Below are positions 18,347 through 27,276 of a DNA stretch of 64,000 bases, in pieces. A program made the translations under genes and the position numbers. The DNA lies in NCBI RefSeq assembly GCF_022811705.1, contig NZ_CP094528.1:558001-622000 (forward strand), read 5' to 3'. The notes below the pieces were generated by a model. The model worked only from the letters and a program-made list of their open reading frames with translations. It made no database searches and was not told the origin of the DNA. The stretch comes from Agromyces larvae. Lineage in GTDB: Bacteria > Actinomycetota > Actinomycetes > Actinomycetales > Microbacteriaceae. Each line of letters opens with the position of its first letter. Position 1 is the first letter of the stretch.

Positions 18347-19162
18347 GTGCGCACCCATCCGATCGCCCTGGTGCCGGCGCTGCTGGTCTGCGGGGCCGCG
18401 GTGGCGCTGTTCGGGTTCATGGTGCCGTGGGCGGGCTACGCGATGCTCGCGGCGGGCCTGGTCGCGGCGTGGGCCTGCGACCGCTCGGGCCGCACCGAAC
18501 GGCTCGCCCCCGATCTGCTGCTCATCGCGATCGGTCAGGTGATCATCTCGACGATGCCGCTCGCGGCCGATATCTCGTGGCCCGCGATGGTGCGCTTCAC
18601 GGTCGTGCTCGGGTCGGCGGTGGCCGTGCCGTATCTCGTCTCGCGGTTCGTGTACCGCGACCGGGTCATCCGGTTCCCGTGGCGCACCGGCCGCCGGTGG
18701 AACCGCACCCAGTGGCTCTACCTCGTCTTCGTGACGCTCGCGGGCTGGCTGATCCTGCCGTTCTACTTCATCTCGTCGGGGGTGTACCGGAACTGGCCGA
18801 CGGTCACCGAGCCGAGCGAGATCGGCCGGCTCTTCGTCGGGGTGAACGCGGTCGGCACGTGGGACGAGCTGTTCTTCATCTGCACGGTGTTCGCCCTGCT
18901 GCGCCGGCACTTCCCGACCTGGCAGGCGAACCTGCTGCAGTCGATCGTGTTCGTGTCGTTCCTGTGGGAGCTCGGCTACCAGTCGTGGGGGCCGCTGCTC
19001 ACCGTCCCGTTCGCGCTGATCCAGGGTTACACCTTCAAGCTCACCAAGTCGCTCACGTACGTGCTCGTCGTGCACCTGCTGTTCGACGCGGTGGTGTTCT
19101 GCGTGATCGTGTACGCGCACAACGGATGGCCCGCGATCTTCCCGTTCGCCCCGCAGGTGTAG
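18347..19162 (+). CDS. CPBP-type intramembrane protease-like protein
   Basis: The 271-residue protein has about eight spans. [20 protein letters not shown] stands where CPBP/CAAX proteases have their EExxxR helix, but with Asp-Glu in place of Glu-Glu and the Arg displaced. [14 protein letters not shown] and [11 protein letters not shown] resemble motifs 2 and 3 (the latter HxxxD). It may be a divergent or inactive member. CAGGCT six bases before the GTG start is a possible leaderless -10. It lies upstream of the pyruvate formate-lyase operon in the same direction, separated by 154 bases. Confidence 0.7.
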   Translation: MRTHPIALVPALLVCGAAVALFGFMVPWAGYAMLAAGLVAAWACDRSGRTERLAPDLLLIAIGQVIISTMPLAADISWPAMVRFTVVLGSAVAVPYLVSRFVYRDRVIRFPWRTGRRWNRTQWLYLVFVTLAGWLILPFYFISSGVYRNWPTVTEPSEIGRLFVGVNAVGTWDELFFICTVFALLRRHFPTWQANLLQSIVFVSFLWELGYQSWGPLLTVPFALIQGYTFKLTKSLTYVLVVHLLFDAVVFCVIVYAHNGWPAIFPFAPQV

Positions 19163-19200
19163 GAATCCTGCAAACGGCGGCTCCGTGACATCCGCCCCTA

Positions 19201-19215
19201 TGTGGTCTGACCACA
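19201..19215. promoter_or_regulatory. TGTGGTC-T-GACCACA operator, CRP/FNR-like
   Basis: This perfect 7-bp inverted repeat around one base has TGTGG/CCACA outer half-sites resembling CRP-FNR family sites. It lies 101 bases before the pflB start codon, a plausible activator position. Confidence 0.5.
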
Positions 19216-19316
19216 GAGAATCTGCGCCCTCGCCCGACTCCGCGTACCGTTTTTCGTGGGGGAAGCGAGGAATCCACAGGGTTCCGAATCCTCCGCGAAC
19301 ACGAGGAGGAGCACGT

Positions 19317-21584
19317 ATGACCGTCACCGACCCTGTTCTCCGCGCCGACGACGCGACCACGACGGCATGGCACGGATTCACGAGCGGGCCGTGGCAGGAC
19401 CGCATCAATGTGCGGGACTTCATCCAGCGCAACTACACGCCCTACGAGGGCGACGCCGCATTCCTCGCGGGCGCCACCGAACGCACCACCGGCATCTGGC
19501 AGCGGCTGTCGGAGATGTTCCCCGCCGAGCGCGAGCGGGGCGTCTACGACGTCGACCCGCACACGCCGGCCGGCATCACCGCGTTCGCGCCCGGCTACAT
19601 CGACCGCGAACATGAGCTCATCGTCGGACTCCAGACGGATGCCCCGCTGAAGCGCGCGATTATGCCCTTCGGCGGATGGCGCATGGTCGAAGGCGCGCTC
19701 GACACCTACGGATACCCCGTCGACGAGCGCCTTCGCGACGTGTTCACCAAGTACCGCAAGACGCACAACCAGGGCGTCTTCGACGGGTACTCGCCCGCCG
19801 TGCGCGCGGCGCGCAGCTCGCACATCATCACCGGGCTGCCCGACGCCTACGGCCGCGGCCGCATCATCGGCGACTACCGCCGCGTCGCGCTCTACGGCGT
19901 CGACGCGCTCATCGAGCAGAAGAAGCTCGACAAGCTCCAGCTCGACAGCACCCCGTTCACCGAGTCGATCGTGCGCGAGCGCGAGGAGCACGCCGAGCAG
20001 CTCCGTGCGCTCGCCGAGCTGAAGCAGATGGCGGCCTCGTACGGGTTCGACATCGGCCGGCCCGCCGAGACGGCGCACGAGGCCGTGCAGTGGCTGTACT
20101 TCGCCTACCTCGGCGCCGTGAAGGAGCAGAACGGCGCGGCGATGTCGCTCGGGCGCACCTCGACGTTCCTCGACGTCTACTTCGCGCGCGACCTCGCCGA
20201 GGGCGTGCTCACCGAGACCGAGGCGCAGGAGCTCATCGACGACTTCGTGATCAAGCTGCGGATCGTGCGATTCCTGCGCACCCCCGAGTACGACGCGCTG
20301 TTCTCGGGCGACCCCACCTGGGTCACCGAGACGATCGCGGGCGTCGGCGAGGACGGGCGGCCGCTGGTCACCAAGACCTCGTTCCGGATGCTCCAGACCC
20401 TGTACAACCTCGGGCCGGCGCCCGAGCCCAACATGACGGTCCTCTGGAGCGACCGCCTCCCGCAGGGGTTCAAGGACTTCTGCGTGCGCGTGTCGATCGA
20501 CACGTCGGCGGTGCAGTACGAGTCCGACGACCACATCCGCGACGCCTGGGGCGACGATGCGGCGATCGCGTGCTGCGTGTCGCCGATGGCGGTCGGCAAG
20601 CAGATGCAGTTCTTCGGAGCCCGGGTGAACCTCGCCAAGGCGCTGCTCTACGGCATCAACGGCGGTCGCGACGAGGTGTCGGGCAAGCAGGTCTCGCCGG
20701 CGTTCCCGCCGGTCGAGGCGGGTCGCCCCCTCGACTACGACGACGTGCGCGCGCGGTTCGACCGCACCATGGACTGGCTGGCCGCGACCTACGTCGAGGC
20801 GCTCAACGTCATCCACTACATGCACGACAAGTACGCGTACGAGCGGCTCGAGATGGCGCTGCACGACCGCGAGGTGCTGCGCACCATGGCGTGCGGCATC
20901 GCGGGCCTGGCCGTCGCGGTCGACTCGCTGTCGGCCATCCGGTACGCGAGCGTCACCCCGGTGTTCGACGAGCGCGGCATCGTGGTCGACTACGCGGTCG
21001 AGGGCGAGTTCCCGACCTACGGCAACGACGACGACCGCGCCGACGAACTGGCGATCGAGCTGGTCGAGGCGTTCATGGCGAAGATCCGCACGCACCCGAT
21101 GTACCGGGATGCGGTGCCGACGCAGTCGGTGCTGACCATCACGTCGAACGTCGTGTACGGCAAGGCGACGGGCAACACGCCCGACGGGCGGCGGGCCGGT
21201 GAGCCGTTCTCGCCGGGTGCCAACCCCATGAACGGCCGCGACAACCACGGCATGCTCGCGTCGGCGCTGTCGGTCGCGAAGCTGCCGTACCGCGAGGCGC
21301 AGGACGGCATCTCGCTCACCAGTACCATCGTGCCGAGCGGCCTCGGCCGCACCCGCGACGAGCAGGTGCGCAACATGGCCGGGATCCTCGACGCGTTCTT
21401 CGGTCAGCGCGGCTACCACATGAACGTCAACGTGCTCCAGCGCGAGACCCTGATCGACGCCATGGAGCACCCCGAGCAGTACCCGCAGCTCACCATCCGG
21501 GTGTCGGGGTACGCGGTCAACTTCGTGCGGCTGACGCGCGAGCAGCAGCTGGACGTGCTCAGCCGCACGTTCCACGAGTCCTGA
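19317..21584 (+). CDS. pflB: Pyruvate formate-lyase (formate C-acetyltransferase)
   Basis: The 755-residue enzyme matches E. coli PFL in length and sites. The catalytic pair is Cys419-Cys420 in AIACCVSPM, and the glycyl radical is Gly731 in [10 protein letters not shown] near the C-terminus. It splits pyruvate plus CoA into acetyl-CoA and formate without oxygen. GAGGAGGA just before the ATG at 19317 fixes the start; the longer frame includes promoter sequence. The activating enzyme gene follows three bases after the stop. Presence of the pair indicates fermentative or oxygen-limited growth. Confidence 0.97.
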   Translation: MTVTDPVLRADDATTTAWHGFTSGPWQDRINVRDFIQRNYTPYEGDAAFLAGATERTTGIWQRLSEMFPAERERGVYDVDPHTPAGITAFAPGYIDREHELIVGLQTDAPLKRAIMPFGGWRMVEGALDTYGYPVDERLRDVFTKYRKTHNQGVFDGYSPAVRAARSSHIITGLPDAYGRGRIIGDYRRVALYGVDALIEQKKLDKLQLDSTPFTESIVREREEHAEQLRALAELKQMAASYGFDIGRPAETAHEAVQWLYFAYLGAVKEQNGAAMSLGRTSTFLDVYFARDLAEGVLTETEAQELIDDFVIKLRIVRFLRTPEYDALFSGDPTWVTETIAGVGEDGRPLVTKTSFRMLQTLYNLGPAPEPNMTVLWSDRLPQGFKDFCVRVSIDTSAVQYESDDHIRDAWGDDAAIACCVSPMAVGKQMQFFGARVNLAKALLYGINGGRDEVSGKQVSPAFPPVEAGRPLDYDDVRARFDRTMDWLAATYVEALNVIHYMHDKYAYERLEMALHDREVLRTMACGIAGLAVAVDSLSAIRYASVTPVFDERGIVVDYAVEGEFPTYGNDDDRADELAIELVEAFMAKIRTHPMYRDAVPTQSVLTITSNVVYGKATGNTPDGRRAGEPFSPGANPMNGRDNHGMLASALSVAKLPYREAQDGISLTSTIVPSGLGRTRDEQVRNMAGILDAFFGQRGYHMNVNVLQRETLIDAMEHPEQYPQLTIRVSGYAVNFVRLTREQQLDVLSRTFHES

Positions 21585-21587
21585 GCC

Positions 21588-22418
21588 ATGACCATCACCG
21601 CGACCCGGCCGCGCACGACGCGCGCGGCGCTGGGCATGCCGACCGCCGAGGCGTTCGACCGCGCGACGCGGTTGCACGCCCGGCGGGCCGGCGAGCTCGC
21701 GATGGTGCACTCGTGGGATCTGTCCACGAGCGCCGACGGGCCGGGCACCCGCATGACCCTGTTCCTCTCGGGCTGCCCGCTGCGCTGCCTCTACTGCCAG
21801 AACCCCGACACGTGGCTCGAGCGCAACGGCACCCCGGTGCTGCTGGACGACGTGCTGGCCCGCGTCGAGCGGTACGCCGCGGTGTTCCGCGCGACCGGCG
21901 GGGGGCTGACCGTCTCGGGCGGCGAACCGCTCCAGCAGGCCGCGTTCGTGGAACGGCTGTTCGACGAGTGCCGGAAGCGCGGCATCCGGACCGCGCTCGA
22001 CACCTCGGGATTCCTCGGGGCGAACGCGAGCGACGCGCTGCTCGATCGCACCGACCTGGTGCTGCTCGACGTGAAATCGGGGCTTCCCGACGTCTACTCG
22101 GCGACCACCGGCAGCGAGCTCGAGCCGACCATCGCGTTCGGCGAGCGGCTGCACGCCCGCGGCACGCCGGTGTGGGTGCGGTTCGTGCTGGTGCCGGGCC
22201 TCACCGACTCGTGGGAGAACGTCGAGGCCGTCGCCGACCTCGTCGCGCCCTGGACGAACGTCGAGCGCGTCGAGGTGCTGCCGTTCCACCAGCTCGGCCG
22301 CTCGAAGTGGGACGAGCTCGGCGAACCGTACCGGCTCGCCGACACCCGCTCGCCCGACGCCGAACTCGTCGAGCGCGTGCGCGGGCAGTTCCGCGCGCGG
22401 GGGCTCGAGGTGTACTAG
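21588..22418 (+). CDS. pflA: Pyruvate formate-lyase activating enzyme (radical SAM)
   Basis: This 276-residue protein has the radical-SAM cluster Cys63, Cys67 and Cys70 in GCPLRCLYCQNPDTW, then GGGLTVSGGEPLQQ for S-adenosylmethionine binding. It installs the glycyl radical on the lyase encoded immediately upstream. About 35 residues precede the usual PflA start (VHSWDLSTSADGPG); the ATG three bases after pflB is retained since no better start is visible. An ATG may also lie at MVHSWD, which would shorten the tail. Confidence 0.96.
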   Translation: MTITATRPRTTRAALGMPTAEAFDRATRLHARRAGELAMVHSWDLSTSADGPGTRMTLFLSGCPLRCLYCQNPDTWLERNGTPVLLDDVLARVERYAAVFRATGGGLTVSGGEPLQQAAFVERLFDECRKRGIRTALDTSGFLGANASDALLDRTDLVLLDVKSGLPDVYSATTGSELEPTIAFGERLHARGTPVWVRFVLVPGLTDSWENVEAVADLVAPWTNVERVEVLPFHQLGRSKWDELGEPYRLADTRSPDAELVERVRGQFRARGLEVY

Positions 22419-22543
22419 GGGTCGGCGCCTGATCCCTGCCGGCATCGGCTCGCCCTCGTGGGGGAGTCCTGCGCGTGGGTTCCGCCCGGGATTCCGCCGT
22501 GCGGCGGAGGCCGCGGAGGCATCCGATGCGCTGTCATGGTGAC

Positions 22544-23602
22544 ATGACGACGCAACCCGACATGCCCGCAGCCGTGCCTGCCGCCGCCCATGTGAACGCC
22601 GCACCTGCGAACGCCGCACCGGCGCTCGGCCCCGCCGACCGGCAGCGTGCGAAGAACGCCGCACGCGGACCGATCTTCCCGACGGCCGTGCCGTGGGCCG
22701 CCGTCGCGGTGTACGTCGTGATCGCGTTCGTCGGCGCCTGGCTCGTCACGCTGCCGCTGTGGACCTCGGGCGAGGGCCTCGGGCATCCGCTCTTCGGCCT
22801 CATCGCGGGCGCGATGATGTTCACGCCCGCGCTCGCGACCCTCGTCGTCGTGCTGTGGGTGAAGCGGCCCGCGAGCATCCCGCGGTATCTCGGTCTCTCG
22901 CCGATGCGGCCCGCCGGGCGCACCTGGCTGTTCATCGCGTTCGGTTTCGTGTTCTTCGCGGCCCTGCCGTTCCTCGCGATGCTGCTCGGCGACGCGATGG
23001 GGCTGCTGCGCCTCGACCTGTCCGGGCTCAGCGGCGTGCAGGCCGCCATCGACGCGGGCGGTTCGGCCGGTCTCGACGCTTCGGCCGTGGTCGCCCTCAA
23101 TCTGGCCCTGCTGCCGTTCGTGACCGCGCTGAACTGCGTGGCCACCTTCGGCGAGGAGATCGGATGGCGCGGCTGGCTGCTGCCGTCGCTGCGCCCCCTC
23201 GGCACGGTGTGGGCGCTCATCGTGACGGGCGTCGTCTGGGGGCTTTGGCACGCGCCGCTCATCCTGCTCGGCTACAACTACCAGCGCACCGACGTGCTGG
23301 GCCTTGCCAGCATGGTCGCGTTCTGCGTGCTCACCGGCTTCGTGATCGGCTGGCTGCGGCTTCGGACGGCGTCGGTGTGGCCCGCCGTGGTCGCGCACGC
23401 GGCGATCAACACGGCGACCGCGCAGTTCCTGCTGCTGGCCGACGCCGACTCGCTCGCCGACCCGGCCGGGCTGTGGGGCAGCGTGCTCGGCTGGCCCGGG
23501 TGGATCCTGCTCCTCGTGGCGATCGTGCTGATCGTCGCGACCGGGCAGCTGCGCAAGCAGCCGCAGCCGGGGTTGACGCTCGCGGAAGCGCAGCAGTCGT
23601 AG
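22544..23602 (+). CDS. CPBP family intramembrane metalloprotease
   Basis: The 352-residue protein has an Ala-rich cytoplasmic tail and about eight spans. All CPBP motifs are intact: FGEEIGWRGWLLP (EExxxR), VWGLWHAPLI (FxxxH type) and VVAHAAINT (HxxxN). Relatives include CAAX prenyl endopeptidases and bacterial proteins linked to bacteriocin immunity; the substrate is unknown. The ATG at 22544 (MTTQPDMPA) is preferred, since the upstream extension is Arg-rich non-coding-like sequence. Unlike the protein at 18347 it keeps all catalytic residues. Confidence 0.9.
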   Translation: MTTQPDMPAAVPAAAHVNAAPANAAPALGPADRQRAKNAARGPIFPTAVPWAAVAVYVVIAFVGAWLVTLPLWTSGEGLGHPLFGLIAGAMMFTPALATLVVVLWVKRPASIPRYLGLSPMRPAGRTWLFIAFGFVFFAALPFLAMLLGDAMGLLRLDLSGLSGVQAAIDAGGSAGLDASAVVALNLALLPFVTALNCVATFGEEIGWRGWLLPSLRPLGTVWALIVTGVVWGLWHAPLILLGYNYQRTDVLGLASMVAFCVLTGFVIGWLRLRTASVWPAVVAHAAINTATAQFLLLADADSLADPAGLWGSVLGWPGWILLLVAIVLIVATGQLRKQPQPGLTLAEAQQS

Positions 23603-23638
23603 CGGCGCGATGCGGCACCCCGGTCGCCGAACGACTGG

Positions 23639-24970
23639 TCAGAACGGCGGTGCATCCGTCGTCTGATCGGCTGACCTCGGCGGCGGCTCAGGCGCCGCTG
23701 GCGCCCGCGGCCCGACGCGCATCGCCGTCTCCCGGCCGACTGCGATGAAGGGCCGCTCGGGGAACGTACGCAACTCGTGGCCGGCGGGCGAGGTCCACTT
23801 CATGACGCCGCCCGGTTCGTGCTCGACCCGCCATCGGCTCTCGTGCTTGAGGCGGTGGTGTCGGCGGCAGAGGACCGCGAGGTTGCCGGCGTCGGTGCGG
23901 CCGCCGTGCTGCCATGCGACGGTGTGGTCGAGGTCGGTGTGATCGGCCCGGCGGTCGCAGCCCGGGAACCGACACCGCCCGTCGCGGTACTTCACGTAGC
24001 CCGCGAGATCGGCCGGCGCCCGGTACGTGTCGCGGCCGTAGCTGAGTACGGCGCCCGTCTCGGGGTGCACCAGGATGCGGCGCACGGACGGTGCGTGCCC
24101 GGCGAGCCGGCGGGCGGTGTCGGCATCGATCGGACCGTACCCGGCGAGGTCCGCAGGCTCGTCGCCGAGACCGAGCAGCGTCATCGCCGGCACCGTCACG
24201 CTGATCCGCGGTGCGACAGCGCCCGTCGCCGCGGCCGCCCACCTGGTGCGGTCGTCGCCGTCGAGCACGCCCACGAGCAGCAGATCTGCGGCGACATCCG
24301 CCTCGCGCTGCGCTCGGGTGCGCGGGTCGGCCGCATCGGGCGAAGCGGCGATACCGCCCAGCCGCGCCGCGACGGCCATCGCCTTCTCGGCCTCGAGCAG
24401 GATCGACAGCCAGGCCATGCCGTCGGGCGCGGGTTCGACGCAGACGCGGCGCGCCGCTGCCGCTCGAGCACGGCGGGTACCGAGGGGTTCGGCCACGAGC
24501 CGCTCGCGTTCGCGGTGCAGCTTGCGCCGCAACTGCCCGTTGGTGCGGCCCGGCGCGTGCGAGATCGCCACCGCCTCGAGCGCGGCGGCGGCGTCGGGGT
24601 CGAGGCCGGCGGAGAGCTCGAGCACCGATCGCACCTGCGCCAGGTTCAGTTCGCATCGGTCGAGCGCGTCGAGCGTCGCCGAGCGCGGGCCGGTGAGCCG
24701 GGACGCCTCGTCGATGAGCCGAGCCGCGGTGGACTCGTGCACCACGAGCATCGTCGCGATCTCGGCGCGGAACGACCGCGCCGCGAGCTCGCGTTCGACC
24801 GCGGTGCTGCCCTCGTGCACGCCCTCGACGGAGGCGGCCAGCTCGCGCGCCCGCTCGACACGCCGGTAGAGCTCGGCCTGCACCCGACGCAGCACGCCGT
24901 CGAGTTCGCGTACGAGGTACAGCTCGTCTTCGAGCGCCGCCTCCGCCGAGATCGTGATCGTGCCTGCCAT
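23639..24970 (-). CDS. DUF222 / HNH endonuclease protein
   Basis: This 443-residue protein is an actinobacterial DUF222 protein (about residues 1-320, helical) with a C-terminal HNH domain: CRFPGCDRRADHTDLDH, then GGRTDAGNLAVLCRRHHRLK. The Cys pairs and His residues form the zinc/metal finger. Such proteins are present in many copies in Microbacteriaceae and mycobacteria; their role is unproven and some copies carry introns or mobile elements. Start 24970 (MAGTITISAE) is slightly preferred to 24982, because TTGCAT lies six bases before it. It converges on the CPBP gene. Confidence 0.9.
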   Translation of the reverse strand: MAGTITISAEAALEDELYLVRELDGVLRRVQAELYRRVERARELAASVEGVHEGSTAVERELAARSFRAEIATMLVVHESTAARLIDEASRLTGPRSATLDALDRCELNLAQVRSVLELSAGLDPDAAAALEAVAISHAPGRTNGQLRRKLHRERERLVAEPLGTRRARAAAARRVCVEPAPDGMAWLSILLEAEKAMAVAARLGGIAASPDAADPRTRAQREADVAADLLLVGVLDGDDRTRWAAAATGAVAPRISVTVPAMTLLGLGDEPADLAGYGPIDADTARRLAGHAPSVRRILVHPETGAVLSYGRDTYRAPADLAGYVKYRDGRCRFPGCDRRADHTDLDHTVAWQHGGRTDAGNLAVLCRRHHRLKHESRWRVEHEPGGVMKWTSPAGHELRTFPERPFIAVGRETAMRVGPRAPAAPEPPPRSADQTTDAPPF

Positions 24971-25055
24971 ACGGCCATGCAACCAGCACCCACCGACATC
25001 GATGTCCGATTCCCGCTATCCACGCGGCCGTCGCGCCGCGAGCGTCGAGCCGGCC

Positions 25056-25436
25056 TCACCCGACGGACTCGACCTCCGCCCCGTGCGCCCGCAGCCACTC
25101 GAGCAGCACCACGACATGGTTGCGACGCTCGTCGCGCAGGCCGTACAACAGGGTCACCCGATCGTGTTCACGGCCGAGTGCGAGCAGCCCCGCCGTCGCC
25201 GGGTTGTCGTCGAGCTCGGCGCGGTAGCGGTCGGCGAACGCGTCGAACGTGCCCTCGCGATCGGCGGCGTGATGCCACTCGGCGCGCAGCCCGGGGGAGG
25301 GGGCGAGGTCCTTGTCCCAGAGGTCGAGTTCGGCGTGCTCCTTCGAGATGCCTCGCGGCCACAGGCGATCGACGAGGACGCGGAACCCGTCGGACGGTTC
25401 GGCGGGCTCGTACACGCGCTTCAGGGTGAACGCCAT
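25056..25436 (-). CDS. DUF488 family protein
   Basis: The 126-residue protein reads FRVLVDRLWPRGISKE, AELDLWDKDLAPSPGLRAEW and LLYGLRDERRNHVVVLLEWL, all conserved in DUF488 (COG3189, YeaO type). The function is unknown; the family has been proposed to be enzymatic because of conserved Arg and Asp residues. It is transcribed away from rpsO, whose promoter region starts about 40 bases upstream of its start. Confidence 0.88.
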   Translation of the reverse strand: MAFTLKRVYEPAEPSDGFRVLVDRLWPRGISKEHAELDLWDKDLAPSPGLRAEWHHAADREGTFDAFADRYRAELDDNPATAGLLALGREHDRVTLLYGLRDERRNHVVVLLEWLRAHGAEVESVG

Positions 25437-25474
25437 GGCTCCAGTGTGCCGCGAACCGCCCCCGCCCGCTCTGG

Positions 25475-25480
25475 TAGACT
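25475..25480 (+). promoter_or_regulatory. -10 of rpsO
   Basis: TAGACT in GGTAGACTCAAC is a strong -10 giving a leader of about 85 bases before rpsO. The leader may carry S15 autoregulation, but I could not define a fold. Confidence 0.55.
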
Positions 25481-25570
25481 CAACAGGTTGCCGTGAATCG
25501 GCCGCGCATCAAGAGAGCCCGGGCATACCGCCCACGGGCAGCGCGCAACGAGAAGAAAGGGGATCCCTCT

Positions 25571-25840
25571 ATGGCACTGGATGCAGAGACCAAGAAGGCG
25601 ATCATCGAAGAGTACGCGACGCACCCCGGTGACACTGGATCCCCCGAGGTCCAGATCGCGATCCTCACCAAGCGCATCAAGGACCTCACCGAGCACCTGA
25701 AGGAGCACAAGCACGACCACCACTCGCGTCGTGGCCTGCTGCTCCTCGTCGGTCAGCGTCGTCGTCTGCTCGGCTACCTCGCCGACGTCGACATCAACCG
25801 CTACCGTGCGCTCATCGAGCGTCTCGGGCTGCGCCGCTAA
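25571..25840 (+). CDS. rpsO: Ribosomal protein S15
   Basis: The 89-residue product starts [20 protein letters not shown] and contains [16 protein letters not shown] and [18 protein letters not shown], all diagnostic of S15, which binds 16S rRNA early in 30S assembly. Length equals the family norm. GAAAGGGG lies before the ATG at 25571. rpsO is usually next to pnp; here pnp begins 10 kb downstream with unrelated genes between. A strong terminator follows. Confidence 0.99.
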   Translation: MALDAETKKAIIEEYATHPGDTGSPEVQIAILTKRIKDLTEHLKEHKHDHHSRRGLLLLVGQRRRLLGYLADVDINRYRALIERLGLRR

Positions 25841-25883
25841 GCGCGACCGTCTGCGCGGCTCTCGAAGACACCGCGAACTTCTT

Positions 25884-25919
25884 GCGAAGGCCCTCGCCTC
25901 CTGAGGCGGGGGCCTTCGT
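25884..25919 (+). terminator. Terminator after rpsO
   Basis: The stem 25885-25900 pairs with 25903-25918 with a single G-U wobble, an extra wobble pair at the base and almost no loop. There is no T-run beyond TTCGT. Confidence 0.75.
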
Positions 25920-25937
25920 CATGCGATCGGCCGGACG

Positions 25938-26000
25938 CCTCGCAGCCGGGATGCCTCGCAGCCGGGATGCCTCGCGGCCGGGATGCCTCGCGAGCCGATG
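25938..26000. repeat. 16-bp tandem repeat after rpsO
   Basis: CCTCGCAGCCGGGATG repeats at 25938, 25954 and 25970, with a decayed fourth copy to 26000. It lies between the rpsO terminator and the promoter of the next gene. Confidence 0.8.
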
Positions 26001-26059
26001 TCTCGCATCGGATCTCTCGACGTCGAGTCATCCGCCGGCGTCGCGTCTCGGCATCCGCC

Positions 26060-26065
26060 TACGCT
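26060..26065 (+). promoter_or_regulatory. Leaderless -10
   Basis: TACGCT ends seven bases before the ATG at 26073. Confidence 0.45.
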
Positions 26066-26072
26066 GGGAGCC

Positions 26073-26534
26073 ATGCCCCGCTGGATCGCCGCCCTCCGCA
26101 TCGTCCTGCCCGTGTTCTGGATCGGCGCGCTCATCGCGCTGTCGTTCCTGGAGACGCCGTTGAAGTTCCAGGCGCCGGGCATCACGATTCCGCTGGGGCT
26201 CGGCATCGGGCGCATCATGTTCACCGCGCTCGCCATCCTCGGCGGGGCGGTGCTGGTCGCGATCACCCTGGTGCACCTGCGGCCGCGCTCGGCGCGGTCG
26301 TCGGCGGTGCTGCTCGCGGCGATCTGGGCGGTCTACCTCGTCGAGACGTTCGCCATCCGCCCGGCGCTCAGCGTGCGCACCGACGCGGTCATCGCCGGCG
26401 AAGAGGCGGGCGGGTCCACGCTGCACTACTTCTACATCGCGGCGGATGTCACGCTGCTGGCGTTGCTCGTCGCACTGGTCGTGGTGACGTGCCGCGCGGT
26501 GCTGCCCGCGGAGGCGGGGCGCCCCGTACGCTGA
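26073..26534 (+). CDS. Small membrane protein, unknown function
   Basis: I do not recognise this 153-residue protein. It has four predicted spans (about residues 5-25, 45-62, 75-95 and 125-147) and a short loop with FETPLKFQAPG-like sequence (FLETPLKFQAP) after span one, followed by GLGIGRIMFTALAILGG. This resembles small DUF4149-type integral membrane proteins. The start is set by a leaderless -10; upstream sequence is repeat. The stop overlaps the -10 of the next gene. Confidence 0.75.
   Translation: MPRWIAALRIVLPVFWIGALIALSFLETPLKFQAPGITIPLGLGIGRIMFTALAILGGAVLVAITLVHLRPRSARSSAVLLAAIWAVYLVETFAIRPALSVRTDAVIAGEEAGGSTLHYFYIAADVTLLALLVALVVVTCRAVLPAEAGRPVR
26527..26532 (+). promoter_or_regulatory. 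Leaderless -10 overlapping a stop codon
   Basis: TACGCT runs into the TGA of the membrane-protein gene and ends six bases before the GTG at 26539. Confidence 0.45.
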
Positions 26535-26538
26535 CCCG

Positions 26539-27276
26539 GTGACCCGAACACGCCGACGTTCAGCGCGCCGTCTCGCCGCCTCCACCGCCCTCCCCGCCGG
26601 CCTCGTCCTCTGCGCCTGGCTGCTGCTCGGTGCGCCGATCACCTCGGCCGACGCGACCAGCGCGATCGACGATCTGCTCGTGCAGGCGGGTCTCGAGGGC
26701 GTGTTCGGCGGCGGTTCCCGCGCGGCCGAGGGCGGAGCATCCGATCTGCTCGTCGCCGAAGCCGACCCGGCTGCGGCGGCGACCTATGAGCGCGAACGGT
26801 TCGGCGACGCGTGGGCCGATGTCGACCGCAACGGGTGCGACACCCGCAATGACATCCTCGAGCGCGACCTCGCCGACGCGGTGCATCGGCGCGGCAGCTC
26901 CTGCGTGGTGAGCCGGGGCGTGCTCGCCGACCCGTACACGGGTACCGAGATCCGTTTCGAACGCGGGCAGCGCAGCGATCGGGTGCAGATCGACCACATC
27001 GTGCCGCTCGCGTACGCGTGGCGGCACGGGGCATCCGAGTGGACCGACGATGAGCGGCGCGCGTTCGCCAACGACCCGGCGAACCTGCTCGCGGTCGACG
27101 GGCGCGCCAATCAGTCCAAGCGCGATCAGGGGCCCGGCGAATGGATGCCGCCGAACGAGGCGGCGGCGTGCGACTACGTCGACCGGTTCACCCGGGTGGT
27201 GATCGGCTACCGCCTCACCGTCGATGCCGCGGACGCGCGCGTGATCGAGCGCGTCGAGGCGGGCTGCCCGGGCTGA
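26539..27276 (+). CDS. Exported HNH nuclease, DUF1524 family
   Basis: The 245-residue product begins with a basic region (RTRRRSARRL) and a hydrophobic core ending at LLLGAPITSADA, a signal peptide or membrane anchor. The C-terminal half matches the DUF1524 HNH domain: DRVQIDHIVPLAYAWRHGA (DHIVPL) and NLLAVDGRANQSKRDQGPGE. Two Cys pairs could form disulphides, consistent with export. It probably degrades extracellular DNA. The 3' end overlaps the convergent CGNR gene by 70 bases. Confidence 0.87.
   Translation: MTRTRRRSARRLAASTALPAGLVLCAWLLLGAPITSADATSAIDDLLVQAGLEGVFGGGSRAAEGGASDLLVAEADPAAAATYERERFGDAWADVDRNGCDTRNDILERDLADAVHRRGSSCVVSRGVLADPYTGTEIRFERGQRSDRVQIDHIVPLAYAWRHGASEWTDDERRAFANDPANLLAVDGRANQSKRDQGPGEWMPPNEAAACDYVDRFTRVVIGYRLTVDAADARVIERVEAGCPG

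Noticed and set aside
19053..22664. 1203-codon minus-strand open frame opposite pflB-pflA
   Set aside because: Product is Arg/Val/Leu/Asp-rich with no motif and mirrors codon positions of pflB; a shadow caused by high GC.
23639..24970. Homing or mobile element from the DUF222-HNH gene
   Set aside because: No flanking repeats, target duplication or intron boundaries; these proteins are ordinary residents of actinobacterial chromosomes.
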